Source: Rhodoblastus sp963736175 (GTDB lineage Bacteria > Pseudomonadota > Alphaproteobacteria > Rhizobiales > Beijerinckiaceae). From it: a DNA stretch of 64,000 bases. The stretch covers positions 1 through 64,000 of the forward strand of contig CAVTNU010000036.1 in the NCBI GenBank assembly GCA_963736175.1. Direction: 5' to 3'. Position 1 is the stretch's first letter. Each line of letters begins with the position of its first letter. This document shows positions 32,209-39,968 of this stretch, piece after piece. A program made the position numbers and the translations under genes. The notes under the pieces were generated by a model. It saw only the letters and a list, made by a program, of their open reading frames with translations, made no database searches and was not told the DNA's origin.

Positions 32209-33150
32209 ATGAGTGTCACGGAAAGCGCGAACGCGACCGGAGCTGACCGCCTTCTGGACCATCCTGGTCTGACGATCGAGCGCATGCCGATGCTCACCGT
32301 CATCTTCGATCGGATGGCGGCGTCCTGCGCGGAAGGCATGCGCCCGCTCTCGCCCGCGGTGATGACGTTTTTTGTCAACAACATCGGCACGGACCATGTT
32401 TGGGACGTGCTGGACGCCTACGACGGCTCGATTGCGGCGATTCTCTATACGCCCGAACTCGACGCCCGCTTTGTCGTGGGTCTGGATCGACGCTGCATTT
32501 TCGCCCTGATGGAGGTGCTTTTCGGCGGCGACGCCACCGAGGCCCCGTTCGGGGACGACCGCGGTTTCTCCAATCTGGAGACGCGCGTCGCCCAAACCAT
32601 TTTCGAAATCGCCTCCGAAGCGTTGAAGTCGGCCTTCTCAAACGTCGTCGAGACGACATTCGTCCTGGAGCGAATCGAAACCCGCATGGACTTCACCATG
32701 CTGGGACGACGCAACATTCTGGCCGTGGTCGCGAAAATCCTCATCCAGGCGCTTGACGTCGGCGGCCAGATGTTCGTCATCATACCTCAACAAGCGTTGA
32801 TACCGATTCGCCAGAAGCTGACCAGAGACCTGACGGGCGATGGAACCACCAGCGATCCGCGCTGGGTGAAACAATTGCAGAATGGGCTCAAGCGGACGGA
32901 GATCGTCGCGACCGGCATTCTCGATGAATTGACGATGACGCTCGGAGACATAGCCGCGTTGCGCGTCGGCGACATGCTTCATCTCAAAGCGTCCGCGTTA
33001 TCGAAAGTGAAACTCGAATCCCGGGGCCAGCCCCTGTTTTTCTGCCAGCTCGGCCAGGCCAACGGCGTGTATACGCTGTGCATCAACGAGCGCGCGGAGC
33101 ATGAGGAAGAGCCCTGGGAAGTCTTGCTGAATATGAACCAGGGACAGTGA
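32209..33150 (+). CDS. fliM: Flagellar motor switch protein FliM
   Basis: 313 residues. The CheC-like middle domain (about 50-230) includes DAYDGSIAAILYTPELDARF and FALMEVLFGGDATEAPFGDD, and the C-terminal domain resembles FliN (VATGILDELTMTLGDIAALR). FliM is the C-ring protein that receives phospho-CheY. The first 30 residues do not show the LSQ-EIDALL-type CheY-binding peptide known from E. coli. It lies in the motA-fliM-fliN-fliG-flhB run. Confidence 0.9.
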   Translation: MSVTESANATGADRLLDHPGLTIERMPMLTVIFDRMAASCAEGMRPLSPAVMTFFVNNIGTDHVWDVLDAYDGSIAAILYTPELDARFVVGLDRRCIFALMEVLFGGDATEAPFGDDRGFSNLETRVAQTIFEIASEALKSAFSNVVETTFVLERIETRMDFTMLGRRNILAVVAKILIQALDVGGQMFVIIPQQALIPIRQKLTRDLTGDGTTSDPRWVKQLQNGLKRTEIVATGILDELTMTLGDIAALRVGDMLHLKASALSKVKLESRGQPLFFCQLGQANGVYTLCINERAEHEEEPWEVLLNMNQGQ

Positions 33151-33199
33151 AGGCTCTGCGTTCTCCTGAAACCACGCTTCGCCAGACGAGAGTTTTGTC

Positions 33200-33535
33200 A
33201 TGACAGATATTGAAGTCGCCAATGCCGCAGCCGGCGCACAGCAAGCGAGCGCGGCGCCCGCCGCCAGTTTTCCTGGCCAGGACGCCATTTTGCGCATTCC
33301 GGTCACCGTCCAGGTGGTGCTTGGCTCGGCGACAATGCCGGTCTCGCAACTGATGAAGCTGGGTCGCGGCGCGGTGGTTTCTCTCGACCAGAGAGTCGGG
33401 GAACCGGTCAATGTCGTCGTCAACGGCCGCATCGTCGCGCGAGGCGAGGTCGTCGTGGTCGACGACGACAATTCTCGCTTCGGTGTTTCCTTGACCGAAA
33501 TCGTTGGCGCCGCGAGCAATGACACAATCGCCTGA
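33200..33535 (+). CDS. fliN: Flagellar motor switch protein FliN
   Basis: 111 residues: an Ala/Gln-rich N-terminus, then the SpoA/FliN domain with RIPVTVQVVLGSATMPVSQL, VSLDQRVGEPVNVVVNGRIV and a C-terminal SRFGVSLTEIVG. It forms the lower C-ring and docks FliH/FliI. GAGAG precedes the ATG. Confidence 0.94.
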   Translation: MTDIEVANAAAGAQQASAAPAASFPGQDAILRIPVTVQVVLGSATMPVSQLMKLGRGAVVSLDQRVGEPVNVVVNGRIVARGEVVVVDDDNSRFGVSLTEIVGAASNDTIA

Positions 33536-33548
33536 TGGAAAGTTCACG

Positions 33549-34580
33549 ATGAACGCGAGCAGCTCTACGAGCAGCGGCGAACCGCGATATTTGAAGGGCG
33601 CCGAGAAGGTCGCCGCCTTGCTGCTGGCGATGGACAAGCCGCTGGCGGGACGTCTGCTCAAGAAATTCGACTCGCTTGAACTGCGCCAGATCACCCGCGC
33701 GGCGTCGGAGCTGGGTTCGCTCTCCCCGCCCGCGCTCGAACACCTGATTGGCGATTTCTCCAACAATTTCGAGACCGGCGCGGAATTGATCGGCTCGGCC
33801 GGAGAGGCGCAAGAATTGCTCGCCGGCGCGCTACCGCCGGAGGAAGCCGCCGAAATTCTCTCCGACGTACTGGGCAATTCCAACAAGTCTCTGTGGGACC
33901 GCGTCTCCACCATTCCAGAATCCGCCCTAGCGAGCTATCTGGGCAAGGAGCATCCGCAAACCTGCGCGCTCATTCTGTCCAAGGTCACGCCCGCCACCGC
34001 CGCGAAAGTGATCGTGCATCTGCCGCGCGATCTGCGCAACGAACTGATGCGGCGCATGCTGACGCACAAGCCGGTCATGGATCCGATGTTGCGTCTGCTG
34101 GAGTTGACCATCCACGAGGACCTTCTGCTCAACGTGGCGCGCAACACCGGCTCCGACACCCATTCGCGCATCGCCGACATCATCAATAAGATGGACCGCG
34201 AACAGATCGAAGACGTATTGAGCAGCCTGTCGCAAGAGCGCCCCAAGGACGCCGAAGTTCTGCGCGGCCTGCTGTTCACCTTCGACGATATCGCCAAACT
34301 GTCGTCGAAGGCGCGCACCACCTTGTTCGACAGGGTGCCGGCCGATCAAGTGGTGATGGCTCTCAAGGGTACGGACGCGGGCTTTCGCGAACTCATTCTG
34401 TCTTCCATGGCCGCGAGGGCGCGCCGCATGGTCGAGAGCGAACTGGCCACCAGCGGTCCCGCGCCGCAACGCGACGTCGTCAAGGCGCGTCGCGCCATCG
34501 CCGACTTCGCGCTGGAGATGGCGGAGAAAAACGAAATCGAGATCAATGGCGCCGGCGAGGGCGAAGCCCTCTTCGACTGA
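33549..34580 (+). CDS. fliG: Flagellar motor switch protein FliG
   Basis: 343 residues from the ATG with GGAAAG upstream; a start 15 codons earlier would overlap fliN. It has an N-terminal FliF-binding region (KGAEKVAALLLAMDKPLAGR), a middle domain with EHPQTCALILSKVTPATAAK, and a C-terminal torque domain with FTFDDIAKLSSKARTTLFDR and ALKGTDAGFRELILSSMAAR carrying the expected charged residues. FliG converts stator force into rotor rotation. Confidence 0.94.
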   Translation: MNASSSTSSGEPRYLKGAEKVAALLLAMDKPLAGRLLKKFDSLELRQITRAASELGSLSPPALEHLIGDFSNNFETGAELIGSAGEAQELLAGALPPEEAAEILSDVLGNSNKSLWDRVSTIPESALASYLGKEHPQTCALILSKVTPATAAKVIVHLPRDLRNELMRRMLTHKPVMDPMLRLLELTIHEDLLLNVARNTGSDTHSRIADIINKMDREQIEDVLSSLSQERPKDAEVLRGLLFTFDDIAKLSSKARTTLFDRVPADQVVMALKGTDAGFRELILSSMAARARRMVESELATSGPAPQRDVVKARRAIADFALEMAEKNEIEINGAGEGEALFD

Positions 34581-34689
34581 GCGCGCGGGGCCTTCGTTGA
34601 CTGGACGCGCTCCCGTCGCGCGATTGAATTCGTGATCCGGTCGGAAAAGTCGAACGTCTTGTTCGAATAAGCTGTGTTGGCGGTTTTCG

Positions 34690-35772
34690 ATGAGCGACGC
34701 ACCCGACAAAGAAAGCCAGACAGAAGAAGCCACAGAAAAGAAAATTCAGGACTCGCTTGAGAAGGGCAATGTCCCCTTTTCAAAGGAGGCGCATACGTTC
34801 GCGGGGTTCGCCGCGATGCTTCTCGTATTGTCGCTGTTTTTGCGCAACGGCGCGTTGCACTTGGCCGCCGCACTCAAAGGCCTGATTGAACGCGCTTACC
34901 AGTGGCGATTTTCCGACGCCAACGAGGCGGTCCGTTTGCTGAACGCCGTCGCCAGCGTTTGCGGCGAATTTCTGTTGCCGATTTTCATTGTCCTGATCGT
35001 CGCCGGCCTCACCGCCTCCGCCGGACAGAACGCGCCGCGCTTCGTTGTCGACCGCATCATGCCAAATCCCGAGCGCATCTCCTTGTCGTCCGGAATTTCC
35101 CGTATTTTCGGCATGCGGGGCTTCACTGAATTTCTGAAAAATCTGACCAAGGTGAGCGGCGTCGGCCTCATCGTGTTTTTTCTGCTGAAATCGGAATACC
35201 CGCACATGGCGGCGGCGATTTTCTCCGATCCCACCGGACTTCCCGATCATATCCTCGACTTCGCCATACGCCTTATTTCCCTGGTCTGCATCGTGACGCT
35301 CGTGCTGGCGGGCGGCGATCTGGTCTGGTCGCGCTTGCACTGGCTGCGGGACTTGCGCATGAGCCGGCAGGACATCAAGGATGAAATGAAGCAGATGCAG
35401 GGCGACCCGCTGGTGAAGGCGCGGCTACGTTCGGTGGCGTTGGAGCGCTCGCGCAAACGGATGATGAGCGCGGTTCCCACCGCCACTTTGGTGATCGCCA
35501 ACCCGACTCACTATGCGATCGCGCTGCGATACGTCCGAGCCGAGGGCGGCGCGCCGAAGGTCGTGGCGAAAGGTCAAGATCTCATCGCCTTGAAAATCCG
35601 CGAGATTGCCGAGGAGAACGATATTCCCGTCATCGAAGACAAGGCTCTCGCAAGGTCCATGTACGATCGTGTCGAAGTCGACAGCATGATACCGCCGGAA
35701 TTCTATCGCGTTGTCGCCGAGCTGATCTATCTGCTGCACTCCAAAGGCGGCGACGCCAGGCGCCCAATTTGA
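34690..35772 (+). CDS. flhB: Flagellar export switch protein FlhB
   Basis: 360 residues. A charged N-terminus (KESQTEEATEKKIQDSLEKG) is followed by four membrane helices (about 38-55, 90-110, 150-167, 188-208). The cytoplasmic C-terminal domain carries the self-cleavage motif NPTH at residues 271-274. Cleavage after the asparagine allows the switch from hook to filament export triggered by FliK. Confidence 0.95.
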   Translation: MSDAPDKESQTEEATEKKIQDSLEKGNVPFSKEAHTFAGFAAMLLVLSLFLRNGALHLAAALKGLIERAYQWRFSDANEAVRLLNAVASVCGEFLLPIFIVLIVAGLTASAGQNAPRFVVDRIMPNPERISLSSGISRIFGMRGFTEFLKNLTKVSGVGLIVFFLLKSEYPHMAAAIFSDPTGLPDHILDFAIRLISLVCIVTLVLAGGDLVWSRLHWLRDLRMSRQDIKDEMKQMQGDPLVKARLRSVALERSRKRMMSAVPTATLVIANPTHYAIALRYVRAEGGAPKVVAKGQDLIALKIREIAEENDIPVIEDKALARSMYDRVEVDSMIPPEFYRVVAELIYLLHSKGGDARRPI

Positions 35773-35784
35773 AAGTTGTCCGAT

Positions 35785-36249
35785 ATGAATGGTAACGCAC
35801 AGGAATTCGCCTTTGAGAAGACGCTGGCCGAAGGCCTCGCCGATGTCGCGACGGAACTGCGTCTGGTCAATGTCCTGGACCTCATCGCCTATGTCCACGC
35901 CGACCGCGGCGCAAATCTTGAAGACCTGGTCAATTCGTCCGCCGAACTCTATTTTAAGCCGGGAACGCTGCGCTACGGCTGGGCCGCGGACCTCGACGTC
36001 CGCTGGGACGCGGTTCCTACCATTCTGCTCGACATGGAGTTTCGCCACATGGCGGTGACGGTGTTTTTCAAACTCCTGCTTAATTCGGCGCGCGCCGCCA
36101 TCGATATTCAGCACATCGTTTTCGAGAACGAGTCCGATGGACCGGAAGAAAAATCAAACCAATTCATCGCCGCGATCGCCAACGCGCGACTTGCCCCGCA
36201 AGCTCACGGCAAAGACAGCGGACTTGGCGACCACTTCGCCGGCCTTTGA
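35785..36249 (+). CDS. Hypothetical protein downstream of flhB, 154 aa
   Basis: Starts 12 bp after flhB on the same strand; a TTG three codons upstream is an alternative. It is acidic and soluble, with LRLVNVLDLIAYVHADRGAN and SSAELYFKPGTLRYGWAADL, and a conserved-looking Trp/Asp segment (WAADLDVRWDAVPTILLDME). No signal peptide, membrane segment or known motif. Position suggests a motility-related accessory protein. I do not recognise the family. Confidence 0.6.
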   Translation: MNGNAQEFAFEKTLAEGLADVATELRLVNVLDLIAYVHADRGANLEDLVNSSAELYFKPGTLRYGWAADLDVRWDAVPTILLDMEFRHMAVTVFFKLLLNSARAAIDIQHIVFENESDGPEEKSNQFIAAIANARLAPQAHGKDSGLGDHFAGL

Positions 36250-36392
36250 CCCCTGAAAAGCAGTTTCCCCCTTTAATTCAATAATTTATTGAAATTGTTG
36301 ATCTTCGTCATGGCGACATGGTCATTCGACGTTATATTTATCGTGAAGCCTGCAAGGGGCAGGTTTCATGAGCGTTTTTAGGGATGACGGCA

Positions 36393-36863
36393 ATGAAAAG
36401 CCTTTTGCCTGATTTGTGGTCGCGTGAATTTCCCACGGATCCTTTCCGCGCCCTGCGCCGCGATTTATTGGGTCGCGAATTCGCCAATCCGATGGAGCGT
36501 TGGCCTACGGCGCAGCTTGGCGCTGGCATTCCGGCGATGAACGTCGCTGAAACCGAAACGGCGATCGAAGCCACGCTTGAAATTCCGGGTGTCGAAGACA
36601 AGGACATCAAGGTCGCCGTCGACGGCAACCGTCTGACGATTTCCGGCGAGAAAAACTGGGAAAGCAAGAAGGACGAGAAAGACTGGCATGTGGTCGAACG
36701 CAGCTTTGGCTCGTTCCATCGCTCCATCGCTCTACCGTTCGAACCCGCCGCCGACGCGGTCAGCGCTCATTACGACAAGGGCGTGCTGCATCTGGAAATC
36801 AAGAAACCGTCGAACAAAACGACGAGCAAGACGATCGAGATCAAGTCCGGCGCGCCGCAATAA
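36393..36863 (+). CDS. Small heat-shock protein, Hsp20 family
   Basis: 156 residues from the second ATG, which has AGGGA 8 nt upstream (the first ATG sits directly on that site). An alpha-crystallin domain (about 48-140) has PAMNVAETETAIEATLEIPG, DIKVAVDGNRLTISGEK and the C-terminal YDKGVLHLEIKKP. It is an ATP-independent holdase that binds unfolding proteins. The upstream 140 bp holds an AT-rich dyad (TTCAATAA-t-TTATTGAA, about 36278-36294). I could not recognise a ROSE-type RNA thermometer or heat-shock promoter. Confidence 0.9.
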   Translation: MKSLLPDLWSREFPTDPFRALRRDLLGREFANPMERWPTAQLGAGIPAMNVAETETAIEATLEIPGVEDKDIKVAVDGNRLTISGEKNWESKKDEKDWHVVERSFGSFHRSIALPFEPAADAVSAHYDKGVLHLEIKKPSNKTTSKTIEIKSGAPQ

Positions 36864-36950
36864 GCGGGCGACCACCGCCTAAAACGCAACGAGACGCAAT
36901 CCCGAAAAACGGTGAGGCGTTTCGGCGGAGCGGCGGTGAAATGAAAATCG

Positions 36951-36985
36951 AAACGGGTGTCTTGAGCCGATCAACACCCCCGTTT
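36951..36985. terminator. Bidirectional terminator candidate between hsp20 and the VWA gene
   Basis: AAACGGGTGT and ACACCCCCGTTT pair with a two-base bulge around a 13-base loop. The plus strand continues GTTTTAG and the minus strand TTTCGATTTTCATTT, so it could stop both convergent genes. It overlaps the stop codon of the minus-strand gene. Confidence 0.5.
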
Positions 36986-38451
36986 TAGTGCGTCAGATGG
37001 AGAGAACTGACCGCCATCTTGAACATGGCCTGCATCGCCGCATTGATGTCGGCGGGCGAAGACGCCGTGAAGAAGAAGCCCGGCGAGGCGCAGGACTGAA
37101 GGGCGGGCGGGATGTTCGGAATATTGGCGTTGGCGTAGAAATCCTCGCTGTTGGCGAAAGTCGTCGGATTTTGAATCGCCACATACGGAACATAAAGCAC
37201 GGAAACTGTGACGCCGCGATTTTTCAGCGCGGCGCAATAGTTTGGATCGAGCGTTGTCGCGCTGTTGCTGCCCTGCCAGGCTCCGTCGCCAAGCTGCACC
37301 TGGTTGTCCTGAGCGCCGTCGGTGACAAGGAAGACGAAGGGCTTTGGCGACGTCGTGCTAGAACCGTCGCCGATTTTGACGATCGTCGCGTTGATCGCCG
37401 TCAGCGCATTTTCAAAATGCGTGCCGCCAGAACCCAGCAAGCCATATGAACCATTGCCGTTGGCGGCGCTCGCTTGGCCAAAACCGTTCGAATCGCATGT
37501 CGCCGGATAGCCATTGTCGATCAGATCAGGCAGATTTTGCGCGGCGGTCGACACCGCGCTCAGATTGGCGGTCAGCGCCTGCAAAGGCGACATGCAAGCG
37601 ACAAAGGGATAAAGGCCGACAGAGAATTGATTGGGAATATTGGTCTGTCGCTGCGTCTGAGTAGCCGTCGTCATCAATTGCTGCACTGCGCTGGCGACGG
37701 CGTCCAGCCGCAACTGGATGCAGTTGGACTGCCCCGGCGCCGCGCATAATTGCGGCACGCCGTTCACCAGCGGTGGCCGTGTCAGATTGAAGCCCTGGCA
37801 CATCGTGGTGGCGCCAAAGCGATCCGTACAAGCGGAATAGGCGGTGAAATGGCAGGCAAAGGTGCAGCCGCCGGGGTAGAGATTGAGATAATCGGGGTTG
37901 ACCGCGGCCAAACGCGTCTGTTCGCTGTTTGTCGAGGGAATGCCCATCGAGCTGGAAACGTCGAGCAAGAGATAGAAGTTGAGATATTGGCCTAACGTCA
38001 ATGAAGCGGTCGACGTATTGACGAGATTCATCGAATTGATCGTGAGCAGACGTCCGAACAGATTTTGTATCGACGCCCGATAGGTCACCGACGCGCTGAT
38101 GGTTTGACCGGCGCGTTGAATATTGACGGCGATCGGTTGGGTCATCAAGGCGTTCAAGGGGCCGGCGTCCGCCAGAAACAATTGCTGCGCGGCCGCTTGG
38201 GCGTCGTCGATCGCCGTTTGCGTCGACATGTTGGCGGCGAAATCCTGGCTGGCCTTGCCGGCGGCGGCCAGCGCCGCCGCGTCTGCGGCTTGCGAGAGCA
38301 CGGCTTTCGCATTGATGGCGCGGCCGTAGTCGAGGACAAAGCCAATCAGGGCGATAGCGATGACCGCGAAAACGGCGAAGAGCGCTATTACGCTGCCCGA
38401 CCGGTTGCGGGCGAAACGAAGCAAAAGGCCGGAAGACTCGTCCTGTCTCAT
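36985..38451 (-). CDS. TadG-like pilus/secretion protein with von Willebrand A domain
   Basis: 488 residues from the ATG giving MRQDESSGLLLRF; a TTG nine codons upstream is possible. The N-terminal membrane helix (about 19-40) is followed by LDYGRAINAKAVLSQAADAA, the TadE/TadG hallmark. A von Willebrand A domain starts at LLLDVSSSMG with the metal-binding DxSxS. An insert rich in cysteine (CTFACHF, ACTDRFGATTMC, LCAAPGQSNC) suggests disulfides outside the membrane. It has TDGAQDNQVQLGDGAW near the C-terminus. TadG-type proteins serve Flp pilus assembly, but no other tad genes are nearby. Confidence 0.75.
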   Translation of the reverse strand: MRQDESSGLLLRFARNRSGSVIALFAVFAVIAIALIGFVLDYGRAINAKAVLSQAADAAALAAAGKASQDFAANMSTQTAIDDAQAAAQQLFLADAGPLNALMTQPIAVNIQRAGQTISASVTYRASIQNLFGRLLTINSMNLVNTSTASLTLGQYLNFYLLLDVSSSMGIPSTNSEQTRLAAVNPDYLNLYPGGCTFACHFTAYSACTDRFGATTMCQGFNLTRPPLVNGVPQLCAAPGQSNCIQLRLDAVASAVQQLMTTATQTQRQTNIPNQFSVGLYPFVACMSPLQALTANLSAVSTAAQNLPDLIDNGYPATCDSNGFGQASAANGNGSYGLLGSGGTHFENALTAINATIVKIGDGSSTTSPKPFVFLVTDGAQDNQVQLGDGAWQGSNSATTLDPNYCAALKNRGVTVSVLYVPYVAIQNPTTFANSEDFYANANIPNIPPALQSCASPGFFFTASSPADINAAMQAMFKMAVSSLHLTH

Positions 38452-38530
38452 CTGTCGCTGTCCAATCCGTCGCTTCAAATCAATTTAGTCGAAGAGTTGA
38501 TAAAACGCCCCTGCGTCAATCGATCGCAAT

Positions 38531-39100
38531 TTAGCTATTGGACCAGATGGATTTGAGACGTCTGACCCGATCGAAATACGTCGCCCCCGCCGACGCGCCC
38601 AATGCGCCGGGCAGAATTTTCGCCATTGTATAGACATCGACGAAATCCTCGCCGCGTCGCGCCAGCGCCGCATGGCGGCCTTCAACAACGAAATCGTGTT
38701 TGCGATAGAGCCGAAGCGCCGCCTCATTGTCGACGAACACCGTCAATTGCAGGCGCGTCAGCCCCATCAGCACGTCGGCGGCGTCTATCAGCCGCGACAA
38801 GAGTTCGCCGCCGACGCCGCGGCCCTGAAAGGGCTCGTCGACGCCGAGGAAAAACCAGCCCACATGATCTTGGCGACCGTCCAGCGCGTAGATCCCGGCG
38901 AACCCGGCGAATACGCCTTCGCATTCGGCGACAATCTCGCAATTTTCGGCGCCTAATCCGGCAAGCCATTGGCGCATTTCCACCAGCGAAACAAAAGGCG
39001 TCGTAACCGAAGCCGATTGCTGAAAGCTGTCGCCGTTGAACAACGCCAAAAGCGCGTTGTCGTCACGCGTCTGACGGCGACGAAAGGTCAACGCCGACAC
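38531..39100 (-). CDS. GNAT-family N-acetyltransferase
   Basis: 189 residues if started at the GTG giving MSALTFRRRQTRDDNALLAL, with GGAAC about 11 nt upstream; the true start is uncertain and could be farther upstream. The acetyl-CoA-binding motif is VDEPFQGRGVGGELLSRLID, followed by LQLTVFVDNEAALRLYRKHD, typical of GNAT enzymes. The substrate is unknown. It lies 80 bp upstream of the VWA gene on the same strand. Confidence 0.75.
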   Translation of the reverse strand: MSALTFRRRQTRDDNALLALFNGDSFQQSASVTTPFVSLVEMRQWLAGLGAENCEIVAECEGVFAGFAGIYALDGRQDHVGWFFLGVDEPFQGRGVGGELLSRLIDAADVLMGLTRLQLTVFVDNEAALRLYRKHDFVVEGRHAALARRGEDFVDVYTMAKILPGALGASAGATYFDRVRRLKSIWSNS

Positions 39101-39315
39101 AAGCGCAGGCGTTCCGACGGTTGGTTTCGGGGCTTCGTTCAAAATTTGGCTCGATGCAAAAAAGCAGGCTGCGCGGGCGAGTCGACGCGAATATGCCCGA
39201 AGCGGCTTTCGCCGACCTTGCCGCGAAGAGAGAGGCTGCTGATTTGCGGACGTCGAGTTGATTTTACCAGCCCGACGACGTCGCCGCCGACTCATCGCCC
39301 AGCGGGCCGCGCCCC

Positions 39316-39873
39316 TTACATCGCCGCCGGTCCGCGCGTAATCGCCGCCACGCCGGTGCGCGAAACTTCAACGAGGCCGATCGGCCGCATCAATTCGACG
39401 AAATCGTCGATCTTCTTCGGCGCGCCGGTCAGTTCGAAAATGAAACTTTCCAACGTGGCGTCGATCACCTTGGCCCGGAACGCTTCGGCGACACGTAACG
39501 CCTCCATGCGGTTCTCGCCTTTGCCGCGCACCTTGATCATCGCCAGCTCACGCTCGATGGCGGCGCCAAACAGCGTCAGGTCGGTAACCCGATGGATCGG
39601 CACGATGCGCTCCAACTGGTGCGAAATCTGCTCGATCGTTTCCGGCGCGCCGCTGGTGACGATGGTGATGCGCGACAATTGCTCGCCGTGCGCCACCTCG
39701 GCGACCGTAAGGCTCTCGATATTGTAGCCGCGTCCCGAAAACAGGCCGACGACCCGCGCCAGCACGCCCGGCTCGTTATCGACCAGCACCGATAGCGTAT
39801 GCGTCTCCACCTGGCTCTTGCCGGTGGACGAGGAATAGGGCGAAGGCGCGGCGGGAGGAGATAGGGCGTTCAT
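39316..39873 (-). CDS. ilvH: Acetolactate synthase small (regulatory) subunit
   Basis: 185 residues from the ATG giving MNALSPPAAPSPY. A GTG overlapping the ilvB stop (GTGA) would add 33 residues of Ser/Arg-rich sequence. The ACT domain begins HTLSVLVDNEPGVLARVVGL and includes GRGYNIESLTVAEV. The C-terminal half contains RVAEAFRAKVIDATLESFIF. It activates the catalytic subunit and confers valine feedback inhibition. It lies directly downstream of ilvB under the same attenuator. Confidence 0.92.
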   Translation of the reverse strand: MNALSPPAAPSPYSSSTGKSQVETHTLSVLVDNEPGVLARVVGLFSGRGYNIESLTVAEVAHGEQLSRITIVTSGAPETIEQISHQLERIVPIHRVTDLTLFGAAIERELAMIKVRGKGENRMEALRVAEAFRAKVIDATLESFIFELTGAPKKIDDFVELMRPIGLVEVSRTGVAAITRGPAAM

Positions 39874-39968
39874 GGAAGGCGTTCCATCTGTTGAATTGAC
39901 CGAGGCGGATCGGCTCGACCCGCCATTGGAGATTCGGCGCCGGCGCGGCGGCGAAAGCGCCGTCAAGA

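Noticed and set aside
36250..36392. RNA thermometer (ROSE type) before hsp20
   Set aside because: A hairpin AAGCCTGC/GCAGGTTT exists, but the ribosome site AGGGA is not paired with a UYGCU-type element by eye.
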